A DNA stretch of 31,774 nt, taken from JBBQUP01 sp038212305. GTDB taxonomy: Bacteria; Bacteroidota; Bacteroidia; Bacteroidales; Marinilabiliaceae. The stretch covers positions 1 to 31,774 of the forward strand of contig JBBQUP010000030.1 of NCBI GenBank assembly GCA_038212305.1. Direction: 5' to 3'. This document shows positions 7,944 through 15,593 of the stretch, piece after piece (within the stretch, counting starts at the first letter, position 1; the number at the start of each line of letters is the position of its first letter). The notes beneath the pieces are model-generated. The model ran no database searches and was not told the DNA's origin. It was given only the letters and a program-made list of their open reading frames with translations. The translations under genes were made by a program, and so were the position numbers.

Positions 7944-9173
7944 TCATTGATTGTTGTTCGCAGCCGAAAATTGCTTTATATCAATTACAAACGAATATTC
8001 ATTGCTATCTAAAGCTATTGATGAGTGAATGAAAAATGTTTTATCTTTTTCGGGATGCTTATAAATAATGAGCAATTGCCCTGCTTTAAGATCGCCTTTC
8101 GATATTAAGTTATTCCATTTCATAATATCTTCAACACGACATCCGTAATTGATTGCTATTTTATGAAAATACTCTCCAGGTAATACGCGGTGCTCCGTTT
8201 TTATCCAGTTCGATGTTGGCGTTGTAAGCGATAAATCATCAATGGGTTTTTTCTCTGAAACCATTTTATTTGATTCCCGAATATACATTGCAATTTTATC
8301 GACAGGTAAAACAAGTGGCATGGCTTTAATTAAGCCAGGAATATAATTTTTCGAATAAATGGGATTTAACCAAGCTAGCTTTTCTATTGGGATTTTTAAA
8401 TGTTTAACTATTTGTTCGAATGAAATATTTTTATCAATCCACACGGTATCAACATCTAAATAATTAAACTCCGGAGTAGTTGGGTTTATATCATATAGTG
8501 AATAATTATTAAAAGCATAAGTGGCTGCAATAAAAGCAGGAACATAGCCCTGAGCTTGCTTTGGAAGAAATGGTTTGAGCTCCCAATAGGTTTTTTTACC
8601 TGAAGTTTCCATCGCTTTTTTAACTTCGCCAATTCCAACATTATAAGCAGCTAAGGCCAACTGCCAATCGTTAAAATTACGATACAGGTAATCCAAATAT
8701 TTACATGCAGCAATGGTCGATTTTAATGGGTCGCATCGCTCATCGACATAAGTTGACACTTCCAAATCAAACATACGCGACGCATTAAACAAGAATTGCC
8801 ATAATCCCATTGCTCCTGATGAAGATTTTGCTTTGGGATCCAATGCTGATTCAACAATGGCTAAATATTTAAGTTCGAGTGGTAAATTGTATTGATCTAG
8901 ATATTTTTCGAAGAGAGGAAAATACAATTCGGCTCGACCAAGCATTGTGGCTAGATGATCCTTTCTTTTTATCGTATATACATTAATATATGCTTGAACG
9001 GATTCATTGTAATCGAGTGAAATGGGTGTTTGATTATTTAAAATGGACAAACGCTGTTTTACAACTGTTTCGGACACATGAACCGAGGTTGATTGTCCCA
9101 AAATTGAAGCTGGCAAGCCCAAACAGACTAATAATATTAAGACTATTAAAGAATATTTAAAACAACCAGTCAT
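7944..9173 (-). CDS. MltD-like lytic transglycosylase with LysM domain
   Basis: Exported peptidoglycan-cleaving enzyme that forms 1,6-anhydro-muropeptides. Residues 1-26 form a signal peptide. The SLT domain runs from about 85 to 235, with catalytic Glu E108 in YLAIVESAL, then the SSSGAMGLWQF motif and the AAYNVGIGEVKKA motif, all diagnostic of family 1 lytic transglycosylases of the MltD type. One LysM module (about 328-371, HRVLPGEYFHKIA to LKAGQLLIIY) gives peptidoglycan binding; E. coli MltD has two. The frame is complete at 409 aa. It lies downstream of the tatA operon terminator on the same strand. No exact promoter was found in the 80-nt gap, so it may depend partly on read-through. 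Confidence 0.93.
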   Translation of the reverse strand: MTGCFKYSLIVLILLVCLGLPASILGQSTSVHVSETVVKQRLSILNNQTPISLDYNESVQAYINVYTIKRKDHLATMLGRAELYFPLFEKYLDQYNLPLELKYLAIVESALDPKAKSSSGAMGLWQFLFNASRMFDLEVSTYVDERCDPLKSTIAACKYLDYLYRNFNDWQLALAAYNVGIGEVKKAMETSGKKTYWELKPFLPKQAQGYVPAFIAATYAFNNYSLYDINPTTPEFNYLDVDTVWIDKNISFEQIVKHLKIPIEKLAWLNPIYSKNYIPGLIKAMPLVLPVDKIAMYIRESNKMVSEKKPIDDLSLTTPTSNWIKTEHRVLPGEYFHKIAINYGCRVEDIMKWNNLISKGDLKAGQLLIIYKHPEKDKTFFIHSSIALDSNEYSFVIDIKQFSAANNNQ

Positions 9174-9206
9174 AGAGAAGAAATAAACAGTGAGTCGGCA
9201 ATGATA

Positions 9207-9237
9207 AAAAAAGCTGTCTCGATAGAAACAGCCTTTT
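9207..9237 (-). terminator. Terminator of the M23-dxr-rseP-tatA operon
   Basis: On the minus strand the stem AAAAGGCTGT (9237-9228) pairs with ACAGCTTTTT (9216-9207), including one G-U pair, with an 11-nt loop and a following run of T. It is 21 nt beyond the tatA stop. Confidence 0.82.
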
Positions 9238-9257
9238 TAATATATAATTTCGATTAA

Positions 9258-9473
9258 TTATTTGTTATTAATAGCTCCTTTGTCGCTTTTATTATCCGAA
9301 CTGCTTGGAGTATCACCATCTTTAGCTTTTCTAAACTCACGCATGCCTTCGCCCAATCCTTTCATCAGTTCGGGTATTTTGCGCCCTCCAAAGAAAAGCA
9401 CTACAACTAAAACAATGATTACCAATTCACCGCCACCAGGCATTGAAATAAGAAAGAGGCTGTTTAATTCCAT
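9258..9473 (-). CDS. tatA: Sec-independent protein translocase subunit TatA
   Basis: Pore-forming subunit of the twin-arginine translocase, which exports folded proteins across the inner membrane. The 71-aa protein has the family layout: a short periplasmic N-terminus, one membrane helix (about 14-28), the FGG hinge (28-30), an amphipathic helix (RKIPELMKGLGEGMREFRKA, 31-50) and a polar Ser/Asp/Lys tail. No tatC or second tatA/B is in the window. It is the last gene of a minus-strand operon, 39 nt after rseP, and is followed by a terminator. An opposite-strand frame over the same bases is a shadow. TatB-like roles cannot be excluded because Bacteroidota often lack a separate TatB. Confidence 0.93.
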   Translation of the reverse strand: MELNSLFLISMPGGGELVIIVLVVVLFFGGRKIPELMKGLGEGMREFRKAKDGDTPSSSDNKSDKGAINNK

Positions 9474-9512
9474 GACTATATAGTTTTATGTAACAAATAT
9501 ACAAACAATTGA

Positions 9513-10835
9513 TTAGTTCTTGGTAAACATTCTAAAAAGATCATTACCATTGGCAAAAATTAACAATCCTAACAATAAGACCATTCCCGCAATTTGAGCA
9601 TACTCCATAAATTTCTCACTTGGCTTACGACGCGTGATTATCTCGTACAATAAAAACATAACATGCCCACCATCCAGTGCTGGAATAGGCAAAATATTCA
9701 TGAATGCTAAAATAATAGAAAGAAAGGCTGTCATGCTCCAAAAAGCAGTCCAATCCCATGTTGCAGGAAATAAGCTTCCTATGGTTCCAAAACCGCCAAT
9801 TTGTTTAGCTCCTTCTTTGGTGAAAATTAAAGGAAGTTGTTTTACATACTCAACCAAAACAGTTGATCCTTTAATAACTCCTGCGGGGAAAGCTTCAAAA
9901 AAACCATACTCAACTGTTTCAACATTCGAAGTTAAAGAACCTAATTTAGCTCTCACGCCAATTTGACCGTTTGAATTAACTTTACAAGCAATAGCTACTA
10001 AAGCAGTGTCTCGCTTAACAACTAAATCAATCGTTTTGTCTTTATAGTTTTCGATAATAGAAACGAATTGATTGTAAAAACCTGCTGGTTCTCCATTTAT
10101 TGATACAATACTATCGTTTTCAATTATTCCTGCCTCTTGAGCATTCATACCATTAAGAACTGTATCAACAACAAACGACATGCGATAATTGGCGAATGAT
10201 TTACGACCAGAAGCAATTAATGTACTTTTATAATCAGCAGGAATTGGTAGAGTAAAAACCGAATCTCCTCGTTTTACAGTCAATATTTTACAATCCTCGA
10301 GGATGATGTGCTTCACAATATCATTGGGAGTTTGAATTTCTATATCCCCTGCTTTCAGCACATAATCACCATCTTGCAAACCTATTTCATGGGCGACTTC
10401 GGAATAATAAAGGCCAAATGGAGCATTTTTTACTGGTAAAAACTGTTCGCCATTCACGTACAGAAGCATCCAAAATATAATAATGGCCACAATAAAGTTA
10501 ACCACTACACCCCCAACCATTATTAGCAATCGTTGCCAAGCTGGTTTAGAGCGAAACTCCCATGGCTGTGGTTCTTGTGCCATTTGTTCTTTGTCCATCG
10601 ACTCATCAATCATGCCCGATATTTTCACATAACCACCCAATGGAATCCATCCTATTCCATATTCGGTATCACCTTTTTTAAACTTAAAAAGAGAAAACCA
10701 TGCATCGAAAAACAGATAGAATTTCTCAACTCGGGTATTAAATAAGCGTGCAAAGAAAAAATGCCCAAACTCATGTAGAATAACTAATATTGATAAACTT
10801 AGAATTAATTGAGCTGCTTTAATTAAAATATCCAT
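9513..10835 (-). CDS. rseP: RseP-like site-2 zinc metalloprotease
   Basis: Inner-membrane intramembrane protease (M50). In proteobacteria it cleaves anti-sigma factors and signal-peptide remnants; the substrates here are unknown. The first membrane helix carries HEFGH (21-25), with H21 and H25 as zinc ligands and E22 catalytic. GYVKISG follows in the loop, then two PDZ domains (about 125-300), and the C-terminal helices hold the third ligand motif LDGGH (387-391, D388). The full 440 aa are present. The ATG at 10835 is 8 nt after dxr, and the dxr-rseP pairing is common in bacteria. The tatA gene follows 39 nt later. All lie in one minus-strand operon. Confidence 0.96.
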   Translation of the reverse strand: MDILIKAAQLILSLSILVILHEFGHFFFARLFNTRVEKFYLFFDAWFSLFKFKKGDTEYGIGWIPLGGYVKISGMIDESMDKEQMAQEPQPWEFRSKPAWQRLLIMVGGVVVNFIVAIIIFWMLLYVNGEQFLPVKNAPFGLYYSEVAHEIGLQDGDYVLKAGDIEIQTPNDIVKHIILEDCKILTVKRGDSVFTLPIPADYKSTLIASGRKSFANYRMSFVVDTVLNGMNAQEAGIIENDSIVSINGEPAGFYNQFVSIIENYKDKTIDLVVKRDTALVAIACKVNSNGQIGVRAKLGSLTSNVETVEYGFFEAFPAGVIKGSTVLVEYVKQLPLIFTKEGAKQIGGFGTIGSLFPATWDWTAFWSMTAFLSIILAFMNILPIPALDGGHVMFLLYEIITRRKPSEKFMEYAQIAGMVLLLGLLIFANGNDLFRMFTKN

Positions 10836-10843
10836 TCACTTTA

Positions 10844-12004
10844 TTATTTATGTTTATTTACTAATTCATATGCTATTCTTCGAGCTTCTTTGTCGGAAGC
10901 AAATAAATCGTCAATAGTCGGGGTTTTTATATAATTTGATTTTGCAATAGTTTGTTCAATTACATCCGACATTTCAATAAATCCAATTTTAGACTGTAAA
11001 AAAGCTTCAACTGCAATTTCGTTGGCTGCATTTAATAAACAAGGAAGGTTACCACCTTGTTTCATGGCTTCATACGCAAGCGCTAAATTTCTAAATGCAT
11101 CCACATCGGCCTTCTCGAAAGTAAGCGATGGATATTGAGCAAAGTTAAATCGAGGAAAATCAGATGCCAATCGTTGTGGATAACCCAATGCATACTGAAT
11201 TGGCAAACGCATATCAGGCAATCCCATTTGAGCTTTTATACTACCATCCTCGAATTGCACTAACGAATGAACAATTGATTGGGGATGAACAACTACCTCT
11301 ATTTGCTCGGGTTTAACATTAAAAAGCCAATGAGCTTCAATGGCCTCAAGCCCTTTATTCATCATCGAAGCTGAGTCGATGGTAATTTTATCTCCCATTT
11401 TCCAATTTGGGTGATTAAGTGCTTGACATTTGGTTACTTTTTTTAAAAAATCCAAGTTTTTCCCCCTAAAAGGTCCGCCCGATGCAGTTAAAATTATTTT
11501 TTCGATGGGATTATGCTCTTCCCCCACCAAGCACTGAAATATTGCTGAGTGCTCTGAATCAACGGGCAAAATGCTCACATGATTTTGAGCGGCTAGCTTT
11601 GTTATGTAATCACCTGCAACCACTAAGGTTTCTTTATTGGCTAGGGCAATTTGCTTGTGAGCCTCAATGGCTTTAATGGTTGGTTCAAGACCCGAGAAAC
11701 CCACCATTGCAGTTAACACGGTGTCGATGTTATCCATTTGAACCACCTGACTAATTGCATCAGCCCCTGCGTAAACCTTTATGGGATAATTAGATAAAGC
11801 CTCTTCTACAAATTGATATTTATCGGTATTGCCAATGACAACTACATTGGGCTTGTATTTCAATGACTGCTCAATTAATAAATCAGCATTATTATTAGCC
11901 GTAAGAACTTCAACTTCAAACATGGTTTCATGCTGGTCAATCACTTGAAGCGCTTGCTTTCCGATTGAACCGGTAGAACCTAAAATGGCTATTTGCTTTT
12001 TCAC
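10844..12004 (-). CDS. dxr: 1-deoxy-D-xylulose 5-phosphate reductoisomerase
   Basis: NADPH-dependent conversion of DXP to 2-C-methyl-D-erythritol 4-phosphate, the committed step of the MEP isoprenoid pathway. The 386-aa protein has the N-terminal Rossmann motif GSTGSIG (9-15), ANKETLV, the metal and substrate motif PVDSEHSAIFQ, TASGGPFRG, and the flexible-loop and active-site motif NHPNWKMGDKITIDSASMMN, then VHPQSIVHS and the C-terminal NAANEIAVEAF. All are intact. It starts 31 nt after the M23 peptidase gene and runs into rseP after 8 nt. Also called ispC. Its substrate DXP is shared with the B6 and thiamine pathways, which appear here as pdxA and thiL. Confidence 0.98.
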   Translation of the reverse strand: MKKQIAILGSTGSIGKQALQVIDQHETMFEVEVLTANNNADLLIEQSLKYKPNVVVIGNTDKYQFVEEALSNYPIKVYAGADAISQVVQMDNIDTVLTAMVGFSGLEPTIKAIEAHKQIALANKETLVVAGDYITKLAAQNHVSILPVDSEHSAIFQCLVGEEHNPIEKIILTASGGPFRGKNLDFLKKVTKCQALNHPNWKMGDKITIDSASMMNKGLEAIEAHWLFNVKPEQIEVVVHPQSIVHSLVQFEDGSIKAQMGLPDMRLPIQYALGYPQRLASDFPRFNFAQYPSLTFEKADVDAFRNLALAYEAMKQGGNLPCLLNAANEIAVEAFLQSKIGFIEMSDVIEQTIAKSNYIKTPTIDDLFASDKEARRIAYELVNKHK

Positions 12005-12035
12005 TAAATAACGTTGATTTATTATTTACGATTAA

Positions 12036-12914
12036 TTATTTAAACGATATGTAGTCCTCTGGATTTATTGGAGCACCTTTATGCCATAATTCAAAATGAA
12101 GATGCGGCCCGGTGGTCATTTCTCCCGAATTTCCTACTTGGGCTATTGCCTCACCGGCTTTAACCTGCTCTCCTACACGTTTTAATAACTTGAAGTTATG
12201 CTTGTAGAATGATAATAAATTATTTTGATGTTGAATTTGTATAACATACCCAGTTTCAACTGTCCAACCAGCAAAAACAACTGTTCCATCTAAAACTGCT
12301 GAAACTCTTGATCCCTCAGCGGCAGCAATATCGACGCCGTAATGACCGAATGAATCTCCAAATTTATTTACAATTATACCTTTAATGGGGCTAAACAAAT
12401 AGTTATGCTCTAATTGAATATCCATACTTTTCTTCGGTACAATTCCTAAATTAAATCGCTCTTCTTCTTCAACTTGAGAACGAAATAATGAATCATCTTT
12501 AGATTTTGAAAAAGAGAGGTTTTTATCGGCTGTGGTTGATAGTTTACCTCCTTGCTCTCGATCGTTCTCTTCAATAACATCACCACTCATTATTGTGCGC
12601 ACATCTTTTATCAAACGATCGCGCTTATTAATCTCAATCATTAAAGAATCAACACGCTGAGCATTTCGTATGATTAACCGTCGCTCTTTACCTGTAGGAT
12701 AGCCAGGAATGTATTCGCGAATAGGAGTAAAAGCGATTAAAAGTGTTACTAAAACAATAATCAACAAAGCAGCCGTTCCTACATATGTAAAAACATTTAA
12801 GCGACTAAGCCGAAGCATAAATACTTCTTCGTACGATTCTTCGTTTAAAAAAACCAGTTTATACTTGTCTTTAAATTTGCGAAGAAATTTTTGTATGTTT
12901 TTTTCCTGCTTCAT
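12036..12914 (-). CDS. M23 family metallopeptidase (envelope LytM-type)
   Basis: Membrane-anchored peptidoglycan endopeptidase-like protein. The N-terminus is a basic cytoplasmic stretch, followed by one membrane helix (about 42-62, NVFTYVGTAALLIIVLVTLL), a periplasmic helical linker, and a C-terminal M23 domain with HYGVD (H191, D195) and HLHFELW (H271, H273). These are the zinc ligands and catalytic His, so an active enzyme is likely. The frame is open to an ATG at 12971, but an exact -7 promoter element lies at 12939-12946, so I choose the ATG at 12914 (MKQEKNIQKF, 292 aa). It leads the operon with dxr, rseP and tatA. Family and fold are firm; the physiological cross-link target is unknown. 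Confidence 0.93.
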   Translation of the reverse strand: MKQEKNIQKFLRKFKDKYKLVFLNEESYEEVFMLRLSRLNVFTYVGTAALLIIVLVTLLIAFTPIREYIPGYPTGKERRLIIRNAQRVDSLMIEINKRDRLIKDVRTIMSGDVIEENDREQGGKLSTTADKNLSFSKSKDDSLFRSQVEEEERFNLGIVPKKSMDIQLEHNYLFSPIKGIIVNKFGDSFGHYGVDIAAAEGSRVSAVLDGTVVFAGWTVETGYVIQIQHQNNLLSFYKHNFKLLKRVGEQVKAGEAIAQVGNSGEMTTGPHLHFELWHKGAPINPEDYISFK

Positions 12915-12938
12915 GAGTAGGCTGTGTTTTTCGAAAAG

Positions 12939-12946
12939 CAAATTTA
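12939..12946 (-). promoter_or_regulatory. -7 element of the M23-dxr-rseP-tatA operon
   Basis: Minus-strand TAAATTTG matches TAnnTTTG exactly. The predicted transcript start near 12932 is about 18 nt before the ATG at 12914, and excludes the more upstream ATG at 12971. No clear -33 TTG is present. Confidence 0.55.
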
Positions 12947-12971
12947 TAAATAATATTAGACCTAGCGGCAT

Positions 12972-13302
12972 AAATTAAAATAGGTTTCGATTTATTCGCA
13001 TTTAACTATCTTTTAATCGTTCCCAAACTTATTGTTGCAGCAACTTGTTAAAGTTATAGGTTGAGATTAATTTTTATCCTTATTGATTCTACTTTATTAC
13101 CTAAAACCAAAAAATATAATTTTATTTTACAAAAGATTACCATTTGATTTTCAGCCAAATATTACTAAACTCGTAGCTAAATAGGTATTTTTACAGAAAA
13201 ATAAGGTGCTGAATGTAAAAGCATATTTGGATGTTAAAATTAAACATTCTATATTTGCACCGCGATTAACGAAACACAGACGATAATTACACAACAATAT
13301 AT
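12972..13302. other. Intergenic region between M23 operon and tRNA-fMet
   Basis: This AT-rich, non-coding stretch separates divergent transcription units. It holds the tRNA promoter (13226-13257). The minus-strand promoter of the M23 operon lies just outside it. Apart from a short GTTGC/GCAAC palindrome near 13034 I see no gene or structured RNA in it. Confidence 0.7.
13226..13257 (+). promoter_or_regulatory. Promoter of tRNA-fMet
   Basis: TTTG (13226-13229), 20-nt spacer, TATATTTG (13250-13257): an exact match to the Bacteroidota consensus at both elements with ideal spacing. Transcription should start near 13264, about 40 nt before the mature tRNA. Confidence 0.8.
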
Positions 13303-13375
13303 TGCGGGGTGGAGCAGTTGGCAGCTCGTTGGGCTCATAACCCAAAGGTCGTCCGTTCGAGTCGGGCCCCCGCTA
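13303..13375 (+). tRNA. Initiator tRNA-fMet (CAT)
   Basis: Full cloverleaf of 73 nt without encoded CCA. The acceptor is GCGGGG (13304-13309) with CCCCGC (13368-13373). The D stem is GAGC/GCTC, the anticodon stem TTGGG/CCCAA with loop CTCATAA (anticodon 13336-13338), and the T stem GTCCG/CGGGC with loop TTCGAGT. Two initiator marks are present: three consecutive G-C pairs at the base of the anticodon loop, and an unpaired 1:72 position (T1 at 13303 against T72 at 13374). This separates it from elongator Met and Ile2 tRNAs. It has its own promoter and terminator. Confidence 0.96.
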
Positions 13376-13379
13376 CTTT

Positions 13380-13413
13380 AAGCTTGAAGATTTTTTCTTC
13401 AAGCTTTTTTTTT
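13380..13413 (+). terminator. Terminator after tRNA-fMet
   Basis: Perfect 11-bp stem (13380-13390 with 13396-13406, AAGCTTGAAGA / TCTTCAAGCTT), 5-T loop and a run of about nine T. It starts 4 nt after the tRNA. Confidence 0.9.
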
Positions 13414-13454
13414 ACTTTTTTCTTAAAAAACCTCATTTTTAATATTGCATTGTT

Positions 13455-14288
13455 ATGGCCTATAAAATGTTAGTGTTAGACTTAGACGACACACTGCTAA
13501 ACGATGAATATTGCATTTCGGAACGCAATAAAAAATGCCTGATAGAAGCCCAGCAAAAAGGAATTTACGTTGTTTTAGCATCTGGACGTCCCACTTCGGC
13601 TATGATGCGTTATTCAATAGAATTGGAATTAGCTAATTTCGGATCGTACATGATATCCTATAATGGTGCCATTATAACCGATTTAAAAAACAACAAAACA
13701 ATTTTCGAGCAAAGTTTAACCAAAGAAGAAATTCATGACTTGCATGATTTTAGCATAAACAACAACCTTCACATCATCACTTATAAGGATGATCAAATAA
13801 TAAGCGAATCCGAATCGGAATATATTAATATCGAGCAAAAAATTACGGGGATGCCTATCCTTAAGGTTCCTTGTTTTAAATCCGAAATAGTAAGTTCGGC
13901 TGTTAAATGCATCTTACTGCAAGAACCCATTTACTTAAAAGATAAAGCTTTTATTCTTAAAGCACAAAAAAAGCATTTAAGTGTGGCTATTTCAAAACCC
14001 TTCTTTCTGGAAGTTATGCCTAAAGGGATCGACAAAGCCGCTAGCCTTCATCGATTAGCAGGTTTATTAAACATCAAACAGTCGGAGATTATTGCAATTG
14101 GGAATGCAGAAAATGATTTATCGATGATTGAATATGCTGGCCTTGGCATTTGGGTCGATAATGTAACTCCCGATATTAGAGATAAAGCGAATGCTATTGT
14201 TGCATCAAACAATAACGACGGAGTTGCCCAAGCGGTTGAGCAATACATTTTCAATCGAACACAGTGTTTGCAATTCAATGTCGCTTAG
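13455..14288 (+). CDS. Cof-type HAD-IIB family phosphatase
   Basis: Cytosolic haloacid-dehalogenase-fold phosphatase, probably acting on sugar phosphates or related small phosphates. HAD motif I is DLDDTLL with the nucleophile D9 and acid/base D11. Motif II is in VVLASGR (Ser/Thr position). The C2B cap lies between about residues 85 and 190. Motif III Lys is near KGIDKAASL and motif IV is GNAENDLSM (216-224, metal Asp D221). The 277 aa match the family length. The tail FNVA is short. It stands alone between the tRNA terminator and a divergent-function secreted protein. No good promoter was found. The substrate cannot be predicted, as Cof proteins are promiscuous. Confidence 0.93.
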   Translation: MAYKMLVLDLDDTLLNDEYCISERNKKCLIEAQQKGIYVVLASGRPTSAMMRYSIELELANFGSYMISYNGAIITDLKNNKTIFEQSLTKEEIHDLHDFSINNNLHIITYKDDQIISESESEYINIEQKITGMPILKVPCFKSEIVSSAVKCILLQEPIYLKDKAFILKAQKKHLSVAISKPFFLEVMPKGIDKAASLHRLAGLLNIKQSEIIAIGNAENDLSMIEYAGLGIWVDNVTPDIRDKANAIVASNNNDGVAQAVEQYIFNRTQCLQFNVA

Positions 14289-14434
14289 TCAACAGCATTT
14301 ACACTTACACACTTTTTGCTTTACTGAAGGGAGAAACTCGCAATTAATATACATTTACCATATTACACAGTAAACTAATTTGCATTTTGCTCATTTCTAT
14401 CATAACTTGCATCAGGTCAAAGTAATTAAGTTTT

Positions 14435-15487
14435 ATGCTTATGAGTAGGTTATTCATCCTTTTAGGAATAGGAATGATATGTAATTTCCATTGCTATTCG
14501 CAGGTTCAAAAAGCCATATTTCTTCATCATTCAGTTGGAAGAAATATGTATAACGAAGGCAATGTTGCGACCTATATTACTGATTACAATGCGCAGCATA
14601 ACACTCAAATTCAATTATCTGAAAAATTTTACCCAACTAATCCTTGGCCAAACGACAATAATCCTTACGATTATTGGGCACTTTGGGTAAATGGGCAATG
14701 CTCCAATAATGACGTTAACATACAATGTCTTTCGGGATTAGCTGCAAATTATCAACTCGTAATTTTCAAGCATTGCTACACAGGAGCTAATATCTTGGCG
14801 GATCTAGGAACGCCATTAGTCAGTAGCAACCGCCAAAGTATCGAGAACTACAAGCTCCAATACCGGGTTTTGCGTGCAGAACTGGACAAATACCCTAACA
14901 CAAAATTTCTTTTATGGACACTTGTTCCTGAGCATCAGTTAGAAGCAACTAATGGTCAAGAATTACTAGTAAATCAATTTGTACAATGGGTAAAAACTCA
15001 ATGGCTTTCCGAAGATGGGAAATCGCATTCGAACATCTATTTATTTGATGTTTTTTCGCAATTAGCAAAAACATCGAATTCTGGCATCAATCAAGGTGAT
15101 GGGAAACTGTATTGTTTGAAGGATATATATGAAAAGAATCAAAATGACAGTCATCCCAATACTTTAGCCAATGAAACTGTTGGCCCCCTATTTGCTAAAC
15201 GCATTACAGAGGTATTAGTGGGTACAGCAACAAATGTATCGAATCAAAATTCATCCAAAATAAAAGTCTTTTCACGAAAAGGCAGTTCACTAATCGCTTA
15301 TGATTGTCAAGCAGTTGGAAAAACCCCGCAATCGATATTCATTTACAGTATTACGGGCGAAAAAGTGGGTGAAACCAGCCAAATAGCATCACCCCAAGGA
15401 TATATTGAATTAAATAGAAAAACAGGCATCTTTATCGTAAAACTACAATTTGAAAGCTCGGTACATACCGTTAAAATACTACTATAG
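14435..15487 (+). CDS. Secreted SGNH-like hydrolase with T9SS C-terminal sorting domain
   Basis: Exported protein of 350 aa. Residues 1-22 form a signal peptide (SRLFILLGIGMICNFHCYSQ). The mature N-terminus opens with FLHHSVG, where S33 sits where SGNH/GDSL esterases keep the nucleophile. Near the end of the catalytic part NDSHPN (D238, H240) resembles the Asp-His of SGNH block V. Residues about 275-350 look like a type IX secretion sorting domain, with IFIYSITGEKVG, then IELNRKTGIFIVKL, then a short C-terminal beta strand ending VKILL. This predicts Sec export followed by T9SS passage to the cell surface, consistent with sprA nearby. It is transcribed alone. The substrate (ester or acetyl on a glycan) is inferred, not shown. 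An alternative start is the next Met at 14441. Confidence 0.75.
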   Translation: MLMSRLFILLGIGMICNFHCYSQVQKAIFLHHSVGRNMYNEGNVATYITDYNAQHNTQIQLSEKFYPTNPWPNDNNPYDYWALWVNGQCSNNDVNIQCLSGLAANYQLVIFKHCYTGANILADLGTPLVSSNRQSIENYKLQYRVLRAELDKYPNTKFLLWTLVPEHQLEATNGQELLVNQFVQWVKTQWLSEDGKSHSNIYLFDVFSQLAKTSNSGINQGDGKLYCLKDIYEKNQNDSHPNTLANETVGPLFAKRITEVLVGTATNVSNQNSSKIKVFSRKGSSLIAYDCQAVGKTPQSIFIYSITGEKVGETSQIASPQGYIELNRKTGIFIVKLQFESSVHTVKILL

Positions 15488-15516
15488 AATTAAATTAAAA
15501 TTTGATTAATTTAATT
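15488..15516 (+). terminator. AT-only hairpin after SGNH-like gene
   Basis: Perfect 11-bp inverted repeat AATTAAATTAA / TTAATTTAATT with a 7-nt loop, beginning at the first base after the stop codon. There is no G-C pair and only a short T tract, so termination strength is doubtful. Confidence 0.4.
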
Positions 15517-15540
15517 TCTCTCAATTGTTTTCATTGAATC

Positions 15541-15572
15541 ATTGATGTTTAAAGTCGTTTTCTTTACTTTTG
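15541..15572 (+). promoter_or_regulatory. Promoter of thiL-ruvA-sprA
   Basis: ATTG (TTG 15542-15544), 20-nt spacer, TACTTTTG (15565-15572): exact -7 element and ideal spacing. The start point near 15579 falls after the upstream TTG codon at 15570, so translation must begin at the ATG at 15594. Confidence 0.75.
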
Positions 15573-15593
15573 CCGTGTATAAATAAAAAAAGA

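Noticed and set aside
9262..9483. 73-aa plus-strand frame
   Set aside because: It lies fully antisense to tatA, whose family motifs are clear.
13151..13345. 64-aa minus-strand frame
   Set aside because: It overlaps the tRNA-fMet gene and its promoter; no family features.
14289..14434. Promoter for the SGNH-like gene (TAATTTGC near 14375)
   Set aside because: It lacks one base of the TAnnTTTG pattern and has no -33 partner; not strong enough to list.
15545..15593. TPP riboswitch before thiL
   Set aside because: The leader between promoter and ATG is about 15 nt, far too short for a THI element.
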